Source: Cryptomeria japonica
Lineage: Eukaryota > Streptophyta > Pinopsida > Cupressales > Cupressaceae
NCBI RefSeq assembly: GCF_030272615.1
Contig: NC_081410.1
Span: 122,532,640-122,596,639, forward strand
DNA: 64,000 nucleotides
Direction of reading: 5' to 3'
The notes beneath the pieces are model-generated. The model made no database searches and was not told the DNA's origin. It was given only the letters and a program-made list of their open reading frames with translations. The translations under genes and the position numbers were made by a program. Positions 54,282 through 64,000 of this stretch are shown in pieces. Every line of letters begins with the position of its first letter. Positions within the stretch are counted from its first letter, which is position 1.

Positions 54282-54801
54282 ATAGGGGAAGCGTACTAGT
54301 AGTGGTTATAGCTAACTTCGTGCATCCACGGATCCTAAAGTTACATTGGATTTCGACAATTTTTTGTTGTTGTCTCTATATGCGACTTAATTGCTTATAA
54401 GTATTGTTATGGCTTCTAGGTAGTAACAATGCACACTATGGGATTCATTATGCACACAAGGGTGAAAAAGTGATCATTTCAAAGTGTTTTTTTGATACCT
54501 ACTTAAAGATGCCCTAATAACTATGCCCTGCAACCACCTCAAAAAATTCCAATACTTATGCACAAATGACCCTGTAGTCATGCGATATGGGTAGCAATAA
54601 AGTTGCACAACTCCTCCAATTAAAGTCTACAAATTCTAACTATTAGGGTACAAGTGAACAACTATTGGTACATGTGAAATTTATTAATAGGCTTTTAGTT
54701 ATCAGTTTTTTGGTTTCTTTAAAGTTAGTAATTAGAAAGTTGGATGAGCAAGGAATGAACAGTAATTGAAACATGGGTAGTAACTGGTGCTCTTCCCCTA
54801 T
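54282..54801. mobile_element. Possible TIR element in copy 2
   Basis: The counterpart of 46296-46890, with better terminal inverted repeats (ataggggaag / cttcccctat, ten matching bases). Non-coding. The superfamily is not determined. Confidence 0.4.
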
Positions 54802-56719
54802 ATTTCTTACTGCCGCATATTTTAAATCAATACTTTAAAAAACTGGATATTGAAATCCTAATAAAAAATTAACCAAAATCTATTTCCAACCATCTTACTT
54901 TTAATTCAATTCACCATATCTAGACACACTCTCTCTCTTGTACTTATTGAAAATTCCTAATAAAAAATCTACCAAAATCTATTTCCAACCATCTTACTTT
55001 TAATTCAATTCATCATATCTAGACACACTCTCTCTCTTGTACTTATCGAAAACTAGAATCTTACATATTTAACTATTTTCCCACGTCAAAGATGACTAGA
55101 CTAAAAAGAAAGTTCCCCCCAAAATTATCATTTCTATAACTTTTTTAAAATGAAGTCATCCTTATATTCATGAGACCACGTCAACTCTCAAATTTGTGAT
55201 GAATATTTATATATGCCCAATACTTATTCATTGGTGCATCCTAAAAACTGAATAGCCCTTTCCATTGTAATCTAATGAATTTTATATGAATTGTTAAATT
55301 AACAAAATATCATATTTGATATTTATTATAAACTTCCATTTTATTTTTAACTTTCACACCCTTTGTTACTGATTGTCCAAATAGTTAAAACAAGAAGTTT
55401 CAGCCAAACATCTGAGACAGATTAAATAAGAAAAAAGAAAAACTTTCCTAATACTGATCAAGTCTTAAGCAATTCTACAAAACTGACCATGCAAGTAAGG
55501 TTGGATTTGGATTTGTATTATATCTACACTGTAAAGTTTTAATGGAGACAAGATGCAAATAGGACAAGCACGCTTGTGGGTAGCATGCTGAAGTATCACA
55601 GGCACGTTGGAGATATCAGAATTGTACAAAATAATAATAATAATAATTTCCTTGTTCTACTGGAGAATTTAAAGTTATGAATGCTGTGGCCCTGCTAAAA
55701 AAAAGTCAATAATCCTGCCATGGTAGTCAATAATATTTATTGAGGTGACAACAGGATTCCTGCTAAGGAAGATGAATGCCCACATCTCTCTGTAATCTTC
55801 ATATTCATGTCAGCAAAACTTTTGTACTAAGAGAGTGTACATTTGTTGGTGAAGAAACAATTGAGAAGATGGAGTGAATGGAAAGAAAGAAAGATTCTTT
55901 TATAGTTTACAGTATTGATCGTATGTATTTTTTTATTGTGCACTGATTTTCAATTTATTTAATAAATGTAAAAAAATGTCTCTTCTGGATGTACTCTTCT
56001 GACTGAATAGACATTTCAAAAAGATGGTGTGGTGAATGGACACTACCAGCTCTCTGATTTGAGTTGGTATATTGTTAAAGCATCTTTTCACTGGTGTAAA
56101 TAATCTCTGGAGATGAGCATAACTGTGGTACTTTTAACTCTTAAATTTGACATTACCCAATTATCCAAACCTTTAGATAGATGTGTTTTACTATTTGTAT
56201 ATTTATTGAGGTGACAATAGATTCCCTGGTAAGGAAGAGGAATGCCCATGCCTCTTTATCATCTTCACATTCATGTCGGCAAAACTTTTGTACTGTGCCT
56301 GCTGGCTACTTGGTGAAGAAACAATTGAGCAGGTGGGGTGAATAGAAAGAAAGGAAGGAAGAAAGATTTTTTTATAGTTTACGATACGGATCTACGTGTT
56401 CTTTTATTGTATATTGATTTTTATTTTATTGAATAAATACAAAAAATATGTCTTGTGGGAGTGCATTCTTTTGACTGCATACACATTTTGAAAAGCTGGT
56501 AGGGGGAATGGAAACTACAAACTCCCTGATTTGAGTTGGTATATTGTTTAAGCATCTTTTCATTTATGTAAATAATCTTTGGAGATAAGCATAACTGCAA
56601 TACTTTTAGCTCTTAAATTTGAGATTACCCAATTACCTTTTAGATGGATGGTTTTATTTCTAAATTGATTCCAAAAAACTTAGAGAAAAACCCTCAAGAC
56701 ATTTCATTTGGTAACCAGT

Positions 56720-56960
56720 CAAAAAAAAAAATTGAGTAGAAGAGAGGTAAAATTTTATTAATCACAAATAGAATTACATAGCAAGAAGGGCCAGCAGCCT
56801 AGCAATGGGCAACAAATTACACAGCCCTATCAACATAGATAATTGACCCCTATCCACAATATTCCAACCTTGCATACGATCATATGTCCATTTGGCCAAA
56901 CAATCTACTACTCAATTCCACTCCCCAATAATGTAAGTAAAAGTAACAGATTCTAAAAAA
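56720..56960 (-). pseudogene. LINE RNase H C-terminus and 3' end, copy 2
   Basis: The minus strand reads VVDCLAKWTYDRMQGWN and continues with RGQLSM, ending at a stop near 56780. This is the C-terminal end of a plant LINE RNase H. One upstream stop interrupts it. Present in both tandem copies, so it is older than the tandem duplication. Confidence 0.6.
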
Positions 56961-58105
56961 CTACATATCCTTAGAATTTGTCTAATAAATAACTAAAATA
57001 TTGCTTGAAAGTGGTTTTATAAATAAGTGACTTATTTTTTGAAATTATTATTTATAATAACAATTGATTGGAATGGAAGCACTTGTAATGCCTTCACAAA
57101 TAGTGAGAGTATTAATGTGATTAGACAAAGGTTATATGCACTTCCTATTTGAAGGATTGAGCTTCCGTTTGCATTTTGTCGGTTAGGTTGCTTTGAATGT
57201 TATGGGCTTTTATTTATTGGTCGTATTGTTCTTGTAATTTAGTCTTAAATGAAATGGGTCTTTTCTAGATACTGATATGATAGCTTTTATAGTTTACTTT
57301 TTTTAGGATTGTATTGTCTATTTTTTTATTATTATTATAAGTGTAATTTTAATTTGTGATTCTATTACTAATGAATTATTTTTCAAAAATAGAATTATAT
57401 TGTTTTGGATATTATAAACATTTAAATAGAGCATTCAAGCTAATAGTCAAATTAATTGAGAAACAAACAAACAAAAAAATCCTTACATCATAGTATTAGA
57501 CACTTTTGAAAAAGTACCACCCTTAATAGCCATCAAAGGAATCATAGTACTACCAACACAATTAAAAAACATAACAAAATAAAAAAGAACAAGCCAAGGA
57601 CAATCAGGAGACAACGATGGAGTAGAAATCTTTACACATCATAATGAGCAGTAAGATTCTTCTAATCCTTGCATAAGGTGTTCATTTTTACTTCTTGGGA
57701 GTAATGCCACTAGGATCCTCCCCCATACTAGCATGTTTATGTTTCTTTTTGTTCTTGATCATGGAGTCGTCATGCATGCTTCTTTTTGTTTTTAAGCTAG
57801 GCCTATAGAATCACCACACAAGTAACAAATTGTACCTACATGTTTATATTTCCTTTTGTTCTTGATCATGGAGTTGTCTTGCATGATCCTTTTTGCTTTT
57901 TGCTTTTAAGCTAAGCTTATAGAGTAACAAAATTTAGCATCATGTTGCCTATTATGTTAACCATTCTACATATAGCATCTTCCATAATGTTTATCTTATT
58001 ATGAATCTTAGCTAGACTATCTTGAAGTTCATTATTTTTGTAATCAAATCATTAGTTTATAAATCAAAATATCTTTTAAAATATATAAGTTGAAAAATAT
58101 TATAA

Positions 58106-59060
58106 AATTCAAATAAATATAATTTCATTTAAAAAAATGTTATTCTTTGTACTATTAATATTTATATCTTTTTATGAAGTTAAGATTATAGATTTACATA
58201 AATTTGTTAAGAATATTAATTGATGTATACATATAAAAGCCAATGTTATATATTAATCTAACTAATAGTTGAAAATATATAATAAATATTTCAAAAACCT
58301 AAATTTATAGCTTATGATCATGACAAATGACCCTATGGTATAAAGTAGTATAAAGAAATGATACACTCAATTGTGTCATTCTCATAATGGTAGATTAAAT
58401 TGCTATCTTCTCTGCAACAATTTTGTTCATGCAAGAAAACGATGATACTTATTTACTTTAATGGTACATATTTGTTCTCATTTTCTCTTTGGGTAAAGTC
58501 ACTATATGTACTAATGGTTTATTCTTGTAAGGTCAAAGACTAATGTACCTAGGAAATATATCTAGTAACATCTTATAAGAATATGATTAGTTTTATAGCA
58601 TGACAAAGCTTGATCATGAACAACATAAAATGAAAGAAATATCTATATAATAAAAGAGAGTATCATGCATAAGAACATTTGTACGAATAAAATTAGTTTA
58701 AATATTTTAATATCTTGTACAATGCATTTAAGAATATATTTTTCTACTTTTAAATTATTTTAATATTTTTTCTATATATAACACATCTAAAATTTAATAA
58801 TTTAGAATGATATTTATTTAAATATTTTCCAATGTTTAAATCGAATATCTCATATCACTTTAACTTAGAAATATATCCACATACATACATAAATACACAT
58901 GCATACATACATACATACATATACTTCAAGCAAATTCACCACATGCTACATAAGACATAATGATAAGACAATCCACACGTTTCAAGTATATAAACTAATA
59001 TATACTCAACCTTTTTTTTTAATCTCAAAAGTTACTAGCTCTATCAATTAAATCCATATT
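58106..59060. other. Non-coding stretch with (ACAT)n
   Basis: AT-rich. A short catacatacat microsatellite lies at 58881-58925. Nothing else was recognised. Confidence 0.5.
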
Positions 59061-59075
59061 TGTCTCTCAATTATT

Positions 59076-59479
59076 TTTTTATTTTTTTCGAGCAAAAGGC
59101 CATGGCCTATAATATATTAATTATAATTGAAGATTTACATATATTATTTAATAGGAAATGACACTACCTCCTAACCCCTACTAGATACATTTCTAATTGA
59201 TCAACCCCCATTTATGGAAGATCATGGGATCTTTGAAATGAAGGTAAACAAAAAGAGCGTTGAACAGTGGATGTATGACATCAATCCTTACCCGATTTGG
59301 ACAGAAAAAACTAATCCCATACAAACAAAGGAGCAGATAATCAAAAACTTCAATTTTAAAAGTTGTCATACTCGATTCTACCCTACGTCTAACACCATAC
59401 GAATCTGCCACCCTAGCCAAAGAAACCTTCATTTTACATTTCCTGATTCTTGAGATGAGGCAGCCTCCATTGGAATTGG
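59076..59479 (-). mobile_element. 404 bp retroposon with perfect 15 bp target duplication
   Basis: Flanked by identical tgtctctcaattatt (59061-59075 and 59480-59494). On the minus strand it ends in ggccatggccttttgctcg followed by an A-rich tail, typical of a LINE or SINE 3' end. Both strands hold short open frames (79 and 98 codons) that match no family I know. It is probably a 5'-truncated LINE of a different family from those with the ttaacgctgc tail. Confidence 0.75.
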
Positions 59480-59494
59480 TGTCTCTCAATTATT

Positions 59495-61047
59495 GAACTC
59501 TTACAAAGATAAAATTAAAACTTAACCTTTAAAAAGCTACATCATGTTTAGGGAACTTTTGGTCTAGTGTAAGGAAATAGTGGTATTCCCTATGTTCCTT
59601 TTCATATTTCTTGTAATAGGTAGTATATATGGATTATCTTTGTTTTAGTTGCTATTGCATTGGTAGTATGGTCGTTGTATGCTCAAGTAGTTAGTATTTT
59701 TTCTTGTTGGCAACATATAGTGTTGTAATCTTGTTTGCTAATATATAAGTTGATATTGTGAGGTGACAAATATTTTAAATAAATGTTATTTAAGAAGAGG
59801 AATATATAAGCTTCTTTATGTTGGTACATTTAATTATAATACTTTTTCAATCCATGCACTTAATTTCATATAGTTTAAATATTAACTACAAATTATTTAC
59901 TAGTTAATTAAGAAGTCATTAATGAAGATTCTTATTGTCTTGTAAGCTTATTCATTTCATAACATATTGTCTTTATCTTTGATTAGAGTTATCTGGTGTT
60001 CTCTTGTGCATCGGCGTTGATCTATTTAAAGATGTTGAATTTGAATTGGGCTAAAGGTTTTAAGTTTTAAGGATATTGATTCACCCCACCCCTCTTAGTA
60101 TCTGATTGTGTTCAATAGAGCCTTCTTTGGATGCCTTGTTTGGTGGTTTTGGAGCTCCTATAATTTTATATAAATAGCTCTTTGGATGTAGAAATAGAGG
60201 AATATTTAAATATAGAGTTACTCTGCAAGAACAAGGAAAGGTGGGAGGTATAAGGAGGTTGCTCACAAGTACATAGGTGCTGCCATGTTGGAGGCAAAGA
60301 AGAGAATGGAAGTGTATGACATATTGTAATCTTGTTTCAAAGATAATGCATACTTGGCCTCTCTTCTTGGTGGAATTTTTTCCTGCAATGGTTTCTCCAT
60401 GTAAATCATGTGTTATGTGATGTTCTTATGTTACTTGTTTTTGCTTTATTGATGCTATCTTAGAGTGATGTTATTATTTGTTTATTATTAAGCTCACATA
60501 AGTTAGTGTTAATAAGAATGATATGAAGATTGAATTTTTAGGATCATAAAGAAGATGGATCTAAGCATGGTCTTTCCATATTAAAAAAACATAATTTCAA
60601 TTTTGCATTTAAGTTTCAATTTTTCATTTTTTAATAGTCCAAGACTTGTATCTCATCCTTTAAATAATTATTTGGATATAGATTTAATTCCACAACCTTT
60701 GGTATTAGAAGCTTTATATTTATCAACAAGTTTACATGTACAATTATGTATCAAACAATTATTAAAGCAAGATAGTCCCTAGTATGATTTAATTGCTATT
60801 ATACATCTAAAAGGCTTGTTTAATATAATTATTCACAAGCATGCCAACAATTAGTGGGATTCATATAGTCTTTCCAAGTATCTCTTATGAAGATAATAGA
60901 AGACATTTAAGAAAGTGGCAATGATGTATAGATATTTTTTATGATGAATTCTATTTGACAAGCCTCTATGATTACCTATATATAATGTCAATAAGTATGT
61001 CAAGAAAAAGAGCAATCAACTTATGATTATACACAAATGTGTGTGTG

Positions 61048-61118
<71 letters not shown>

Positions 61119-61540
61119 TTATGCATAGTAATAGTTTATATCCACATGTCCAAATAGAATTGAAATTATGGAAAGTTGAGACTATAAGAGAAGCATAGTG
61201 ATACATGGTAACTATTAAAAAAAAGCACTAGGTGAATGGAAATAGGGAAACAATTCAATCACCATTGAAAGTCTCTTTTTCTAGAAGCTAGAACCATCCA
61301 AGAGTGACAAATGTTGTAAGAAAAAACATGCCCAAATACAAAATAAAAAAATTCATCCTCAAAATACAATGTTGACATGAGCACAAGCATTAACTAAATC
61401 TCTTCAAGGGATATTAGAATTGAATAAAAAACTTCTTAACTCTATAACCCAAATGATATTAATTTACAACCTATACAATTTCCATTGAAAAACATATTCA
61501 TAAACTTGATATATACAAGGGGCAAGGAGAAAAAATAAGG
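59495..61540. other. Non-coding stretch with (GT)n and (GA)n
   Basis: A short (GT)n followed by about 40 GA dinucleotides at 61040-61114. No coding or terminal-repeat signal elsewhere. Confidence 0.5.
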
Positions 61541-62052
61541 GCTAGATTATACTAGATTAAAGTTGGTAATAGAGGTTTCAAGTACTTCTTCAATTATTTA
61601 AGGCACAAACATAAAAAGGAGTTTAATGGAACTATTCTAGATAAATTTGGATAGGTGCATACATATTTGGAAGATATTAAATCTATATTCCACAAATTTT
61701 ATGAAAATATTTTTATAGAGGATCCCCACTGGCCACAAGATGCACAATCTGTATTGGAAGACACAATCAAAGAGAACATACCAAAAAAGGTGGATTCTGG
61801 TTATAGCCAGCTTTTAGACCATGATCTATGTGTAGAAGACCTGGAACATGTTGTGTTCTCAATGGCCTGTAATAAATTCTGAAGATGGATGGGCTATCAA
61901 TTGAATTTAGTAAACAATATGGCAACATATTAAGGAATATTTGTATCTCTTATACTTGGAAGCCATGAAAAATGGCTCATTAGGGATCAATATTAATAGA
62001 GGTTTGATCAAACTTCTTCTAAAGGGAAAGAATGAAAATTATGCCTTAGGAT
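61541..62052 (+). pseudogene. LINE ORF2 fragment upstream of and into reverse transcriptase
   Basis: The plus strand reads codons typical of the endonuclease-RT linker: IKVGNRGFKYFFNYL (family WxxxGDxNTKYFH), an open stretch 61655-61882 with SIFHKFYENIFIEDP, then SMACNKF and, after frameshifts, NRGLIKLLLKGKNEN (family NxGLIxLIPKG). It stops abruptly where a copia LTR begins at about 62053, so it was probably cut by that insertion. The remainder may continue beyond the window. Confidence 0.65.
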
Positions 62053-62524
62053 TGTTGATATGTGGCGATTGATCATGCAAATATTGTGCACTCGCTATGT
62101 ATCCTCGTCAGGGTTCGGGGCTAGGCCGGGCCCCAAGCGGGGGTTCGGGGGCGGCAGTCCTTGAGAGCAGTGCCCCTAGAAAGTGGGGGTTCAGGGGTGC
62201 AGCCCCCGAGGAAAAAAATGTTGCCATTTTTTGTTGAAAACCCAACATCGAAAAAAATCCTAAAATAACCGACTTTGAGTTTTGCCCTAAAAATTGCTTG
62301 TTATAAGTTGTTGGAATGTAAAAAGGCATTGTAATGGTGTTATACTGATTTACTGGATAATAAAAAAAAATTAGACAGCTATGTTATGTGGATGTAGCCC
62401 ATCTTGGGTGAACCACATTAAATCTATGTGTTATCTATGTTATGCATTTTTCTTCATCTTTTGTGTTTGTATCTTCATATAATTGTTAATTTGTATTTGC
62501 TTCAGATCTGCCTAAACCCTAACA
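62053..62524 (+). repeat. Putative 5' LTR of the plus-strand copia element
   Basis: About 472 bp with TG..CA ends. It holds a strongly GC-rich block (62105-62215) in which gggggttc-gggg and gcccc motifs recur three times and can pair. The end, ccctaaca, is followed two bases later by the primer site. Confidence 0.65.
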
Positions 62525-62526
62525 AT

Positions 62527-62540
62527 TGGTATCAGAGCCA
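62527..62540 (+). other. Primer-binding site of the plus-strand copia element
   Basis: TGGTATCAGAGCCA is a perfect initiator-Met-type site, 46 bases before the gag start codon. Confidence 0.92.
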
Positions 62541-62586
62541 TGTATTTCTATAAATTGGTAGGGACTTTCAAATTTGAGTGGGAGCT

Positions 62587-64000
62587 ATGGAAGAAACCAA
62601 ACTCAAGGTTGAGAAGTTCAACGGCCAAAATTATCATTTACGAAAAATGCAGATGGAGGATTACTTGTATTAAAAAGATTTGTGGCGGCCATTGGAAGGA
62701 AAGACAAAGAAACCAACTGCGATGTTAGATGAAGATTAGAATATTCTGGATAGAAAGGCACTGGGAACCATTCGATTATGCCTTGCACCGTCTGTAGCAT
62801 TCAATATATCAAAAGCAACAATGACTATAGATTTGATGTCGGCACTGGCTAAACTGTATGAGAAACCCTCAGCTTTGAATAAGGTATTTCTTATGAAGCA
62901 TTTATTTAATATGAAATTGAGAGAGGGAGGATCTATAGCAGATCATTTAAATGAATTTAATATAGTTACCAGCCAATTGTCTTCTGTAAAAGTTAACTTT
63001 GATGAAGAGGTTAGGGCTCTCTTAATTTTATGTTCTTTTCCAGAAAGTTGGAATAGCTTGGTTATGGCTATAAGTAACTTTGTCTCTAGTACAAACACTT
63101 TGAAAGTTGATGATGTTGTTGGTGTTATCCTAAGCAAGGAAATGTGATGGAAAATCATAGGTGAGACTTCAACATCATTAGGTACTATTTTGAATGTAGA
63201 GAACAGGGAAAGATCAAAGGAAAGAGGAAAAGGCCCTGGGCATGAGAAGTCATGAGGGAAGTCAAAGAAAGGACGCTCTCAATCTAGAGGAAGAAAGGAT
63301 TGTTGGTATTGCAGAAAGCCAAGACATTTAAAGAAAGATTGTTGGTCTCGAAAAAACAAACAAGGAGATGGAAATGAAGATGACAGTAAGGAAGCTAATG
63401 TTGCAAGTAATACTTTACAAGATGCCTTGATTCTATGTTTAGATAATGTTAATAATTCTTGGGTAGTAGATTCAAGGGCTTCATTTCATACCACACCCCA
63501 TAAAAAAAAATTCTAGATTATGTTCAAGATGATTTTGGATAGGTATATTTGGGTGATGATGAGCCCTGCCAGATTGTTGGAAAAGGAAAGATACAGATCA
63601 AGTTGCAGAATAGAAATGACTGGTTGTTACAAGAGGTAAGGCATATTCCTAATTTAAGAATAAATTTAATTTCTACAGGACAACTGGATAGTGAAGGTTG
63701 CATAGTTACCTTTATAGACAATGTCCGGAAGGTCACTAAAGGTGCATTAGTAGTAGCTAAAGGTGCAAAGGTAGGCAAATTGTATTTATGTACTAGTAAT
63801 ACTTATTCTACCTTAGCTGCTACAGAAAAAGTTGTTGTAGGGACAACTACAATAGATCTTGCAAGGACAAATTCAAAATTGTCACACCATAGACTTGGGC
63901 ACATGAGTGAGAAAGGCGTGAAAATCCTTCACTCTAAAAATTTGTTGCCAGGATTGAAGCAGATTGATTTAGAATTTTGTGATATTGTGTTTATGGTAAA
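62587..64000 (+). pseudogene. Copia gag-protease-pre-integrase, decayed
   Basis: ATG 62587 begins METKLKVEKFNG-type codons (MEETKLKVEKFNGQNY), the usual copia gag start. The UBN2 capsid region covers 62620-63150, with an open piece 62821-63144. A zinc knuckle CX2CX4HX4C lies at 63301-63342 (CWYCRKPRHLKKDC). The protease motif reads VVDSRAS at 63466-63480, with Arg in place of the conserved Gly. The GAG-pre-integrase motif HHRLGHMSEKG lies near 63885. Stops occur at 62671, 62737, 63145, 63253 and 63540, with a frameshift around the A-run at 63502. The element cannot make a working polyprotein. Confidence 0.85.

Larger units (their letters stand above)
53458..58105. repeat. Tandem duplication, copy 2
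   Basis: A direct repeat of copy 1 that starts immediately where copy 1 ends. It lacks the LINE and the MITE and preserves single, uninterrupted targets for both. It retains a longer version of the local repeat (55735-56600) and the longer LINE RNase H relic. Confidence 0.92.
62053..64000 (+). mobile_element. Ty1/copia retrotransposon, 5' part (runs off the window)
   Basis: A putative 5' LTR (62053-62524), a perfect primer site (62527-62540) and a decayed gag-protease frame follow in order to the window end. The LTR start (TGTTGATATG) is set by the break in the LINE fragment and by TG/CA ends. The partner LTR is outside the window, so it is unconfirmed. Confidence 0.82.

Noticed and set aside
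62101-62215. Transcription terminator-like or riboswitch-like GC hairpin
   Set aside because: It sits inside a putative retrotransposon LTR of a plant genome. Bacterial-type terminators and riboswitches are not expected, and no T-run follows.

Overview
This window looks like gene-poor, AT-rich, repeat-dominated nuclear DNA of a seed plant with a large genome. The reasons are Ty3/gypsy and Ty1/copia LTR retrotransposons with initiator-Met-type primer sites, L1-type LINEs with a C-terminal RNase H, MULE-like MITEs, long dinucleotide microsatellites and many nested insertions. A conifer or other gymnosperm is plausible, but that is inference. I found no intact host gene, tRNA or rRNA. Nearly all coding potential belongs to mobile elements, mostly decayed. 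The one host-gene trace is a broken importin-beta fragment inside a copia element.

Layout. (1) 0.5-18.8 kb is copy A of a segmental duplication. It carries an old minus-strand copia gag-protease relic. A 12.9 kb gypsy element (3758-16654; LTRs of about 4 kb) split that relic, and a 0.7 kb LINE-ORF1-derived retroposon inserted at 1.8 kb. (2) 18.8-22.9 kb is mostly unannotatable DNA with a MULE-like MITE and a LINE-tail retroposon. (3) 22.9-23.35 kb is a third, more diverged partial copy (C). It abuts a minus-strand copia element (23374-28927) that retains gag, zinc knuckle, protease and GAG-pre-integrase but has lost integrase and most of reverse transcriptase, and holds an importin-beta fragment instead. 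(4) 28.95-34.3 kb is copy B. It lacks the gypsy element, so it preserves the empty insertion site, but it has its own 0.9 kb LINE insertion. (5) 34.3-45.4 kb holds LINE fragments, microsatellites, a perfect-TSD LINE tail at 39.9 kb and long featureless stretches. (6) 45.4-58.1 kb is a direct tandem duplication with a unit of about 4.6 kb. Only copy 1 carries a 3.4 kb LINE and a 163 bp MITE, so copy 2 gives empty sites for both. (7) 58.1-64 kb holds a 404 bp retroposon with a 15 bp TSD, a LINE reverse-transcriptase fragment and the 5' part of a plus-strand copia element that runs off the window.

The paired duplications act as internal controls: most insertion boundaries can be read against an empty paralogue. 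The most notable items are the importin-beta fragment in a copia element, a 416 bp block that is almost identical between otherwise clearly diverged copies A and B, an array of evenly spaced CTCTCACA/TGTGAGAG hairpins kept in both copies, and a small family of retroposons that join a LINE ORF1-like C-terminus directly to a LINE tail with no ORF2. All comparisons were made by eye, so percentages and boundaries are approximate.
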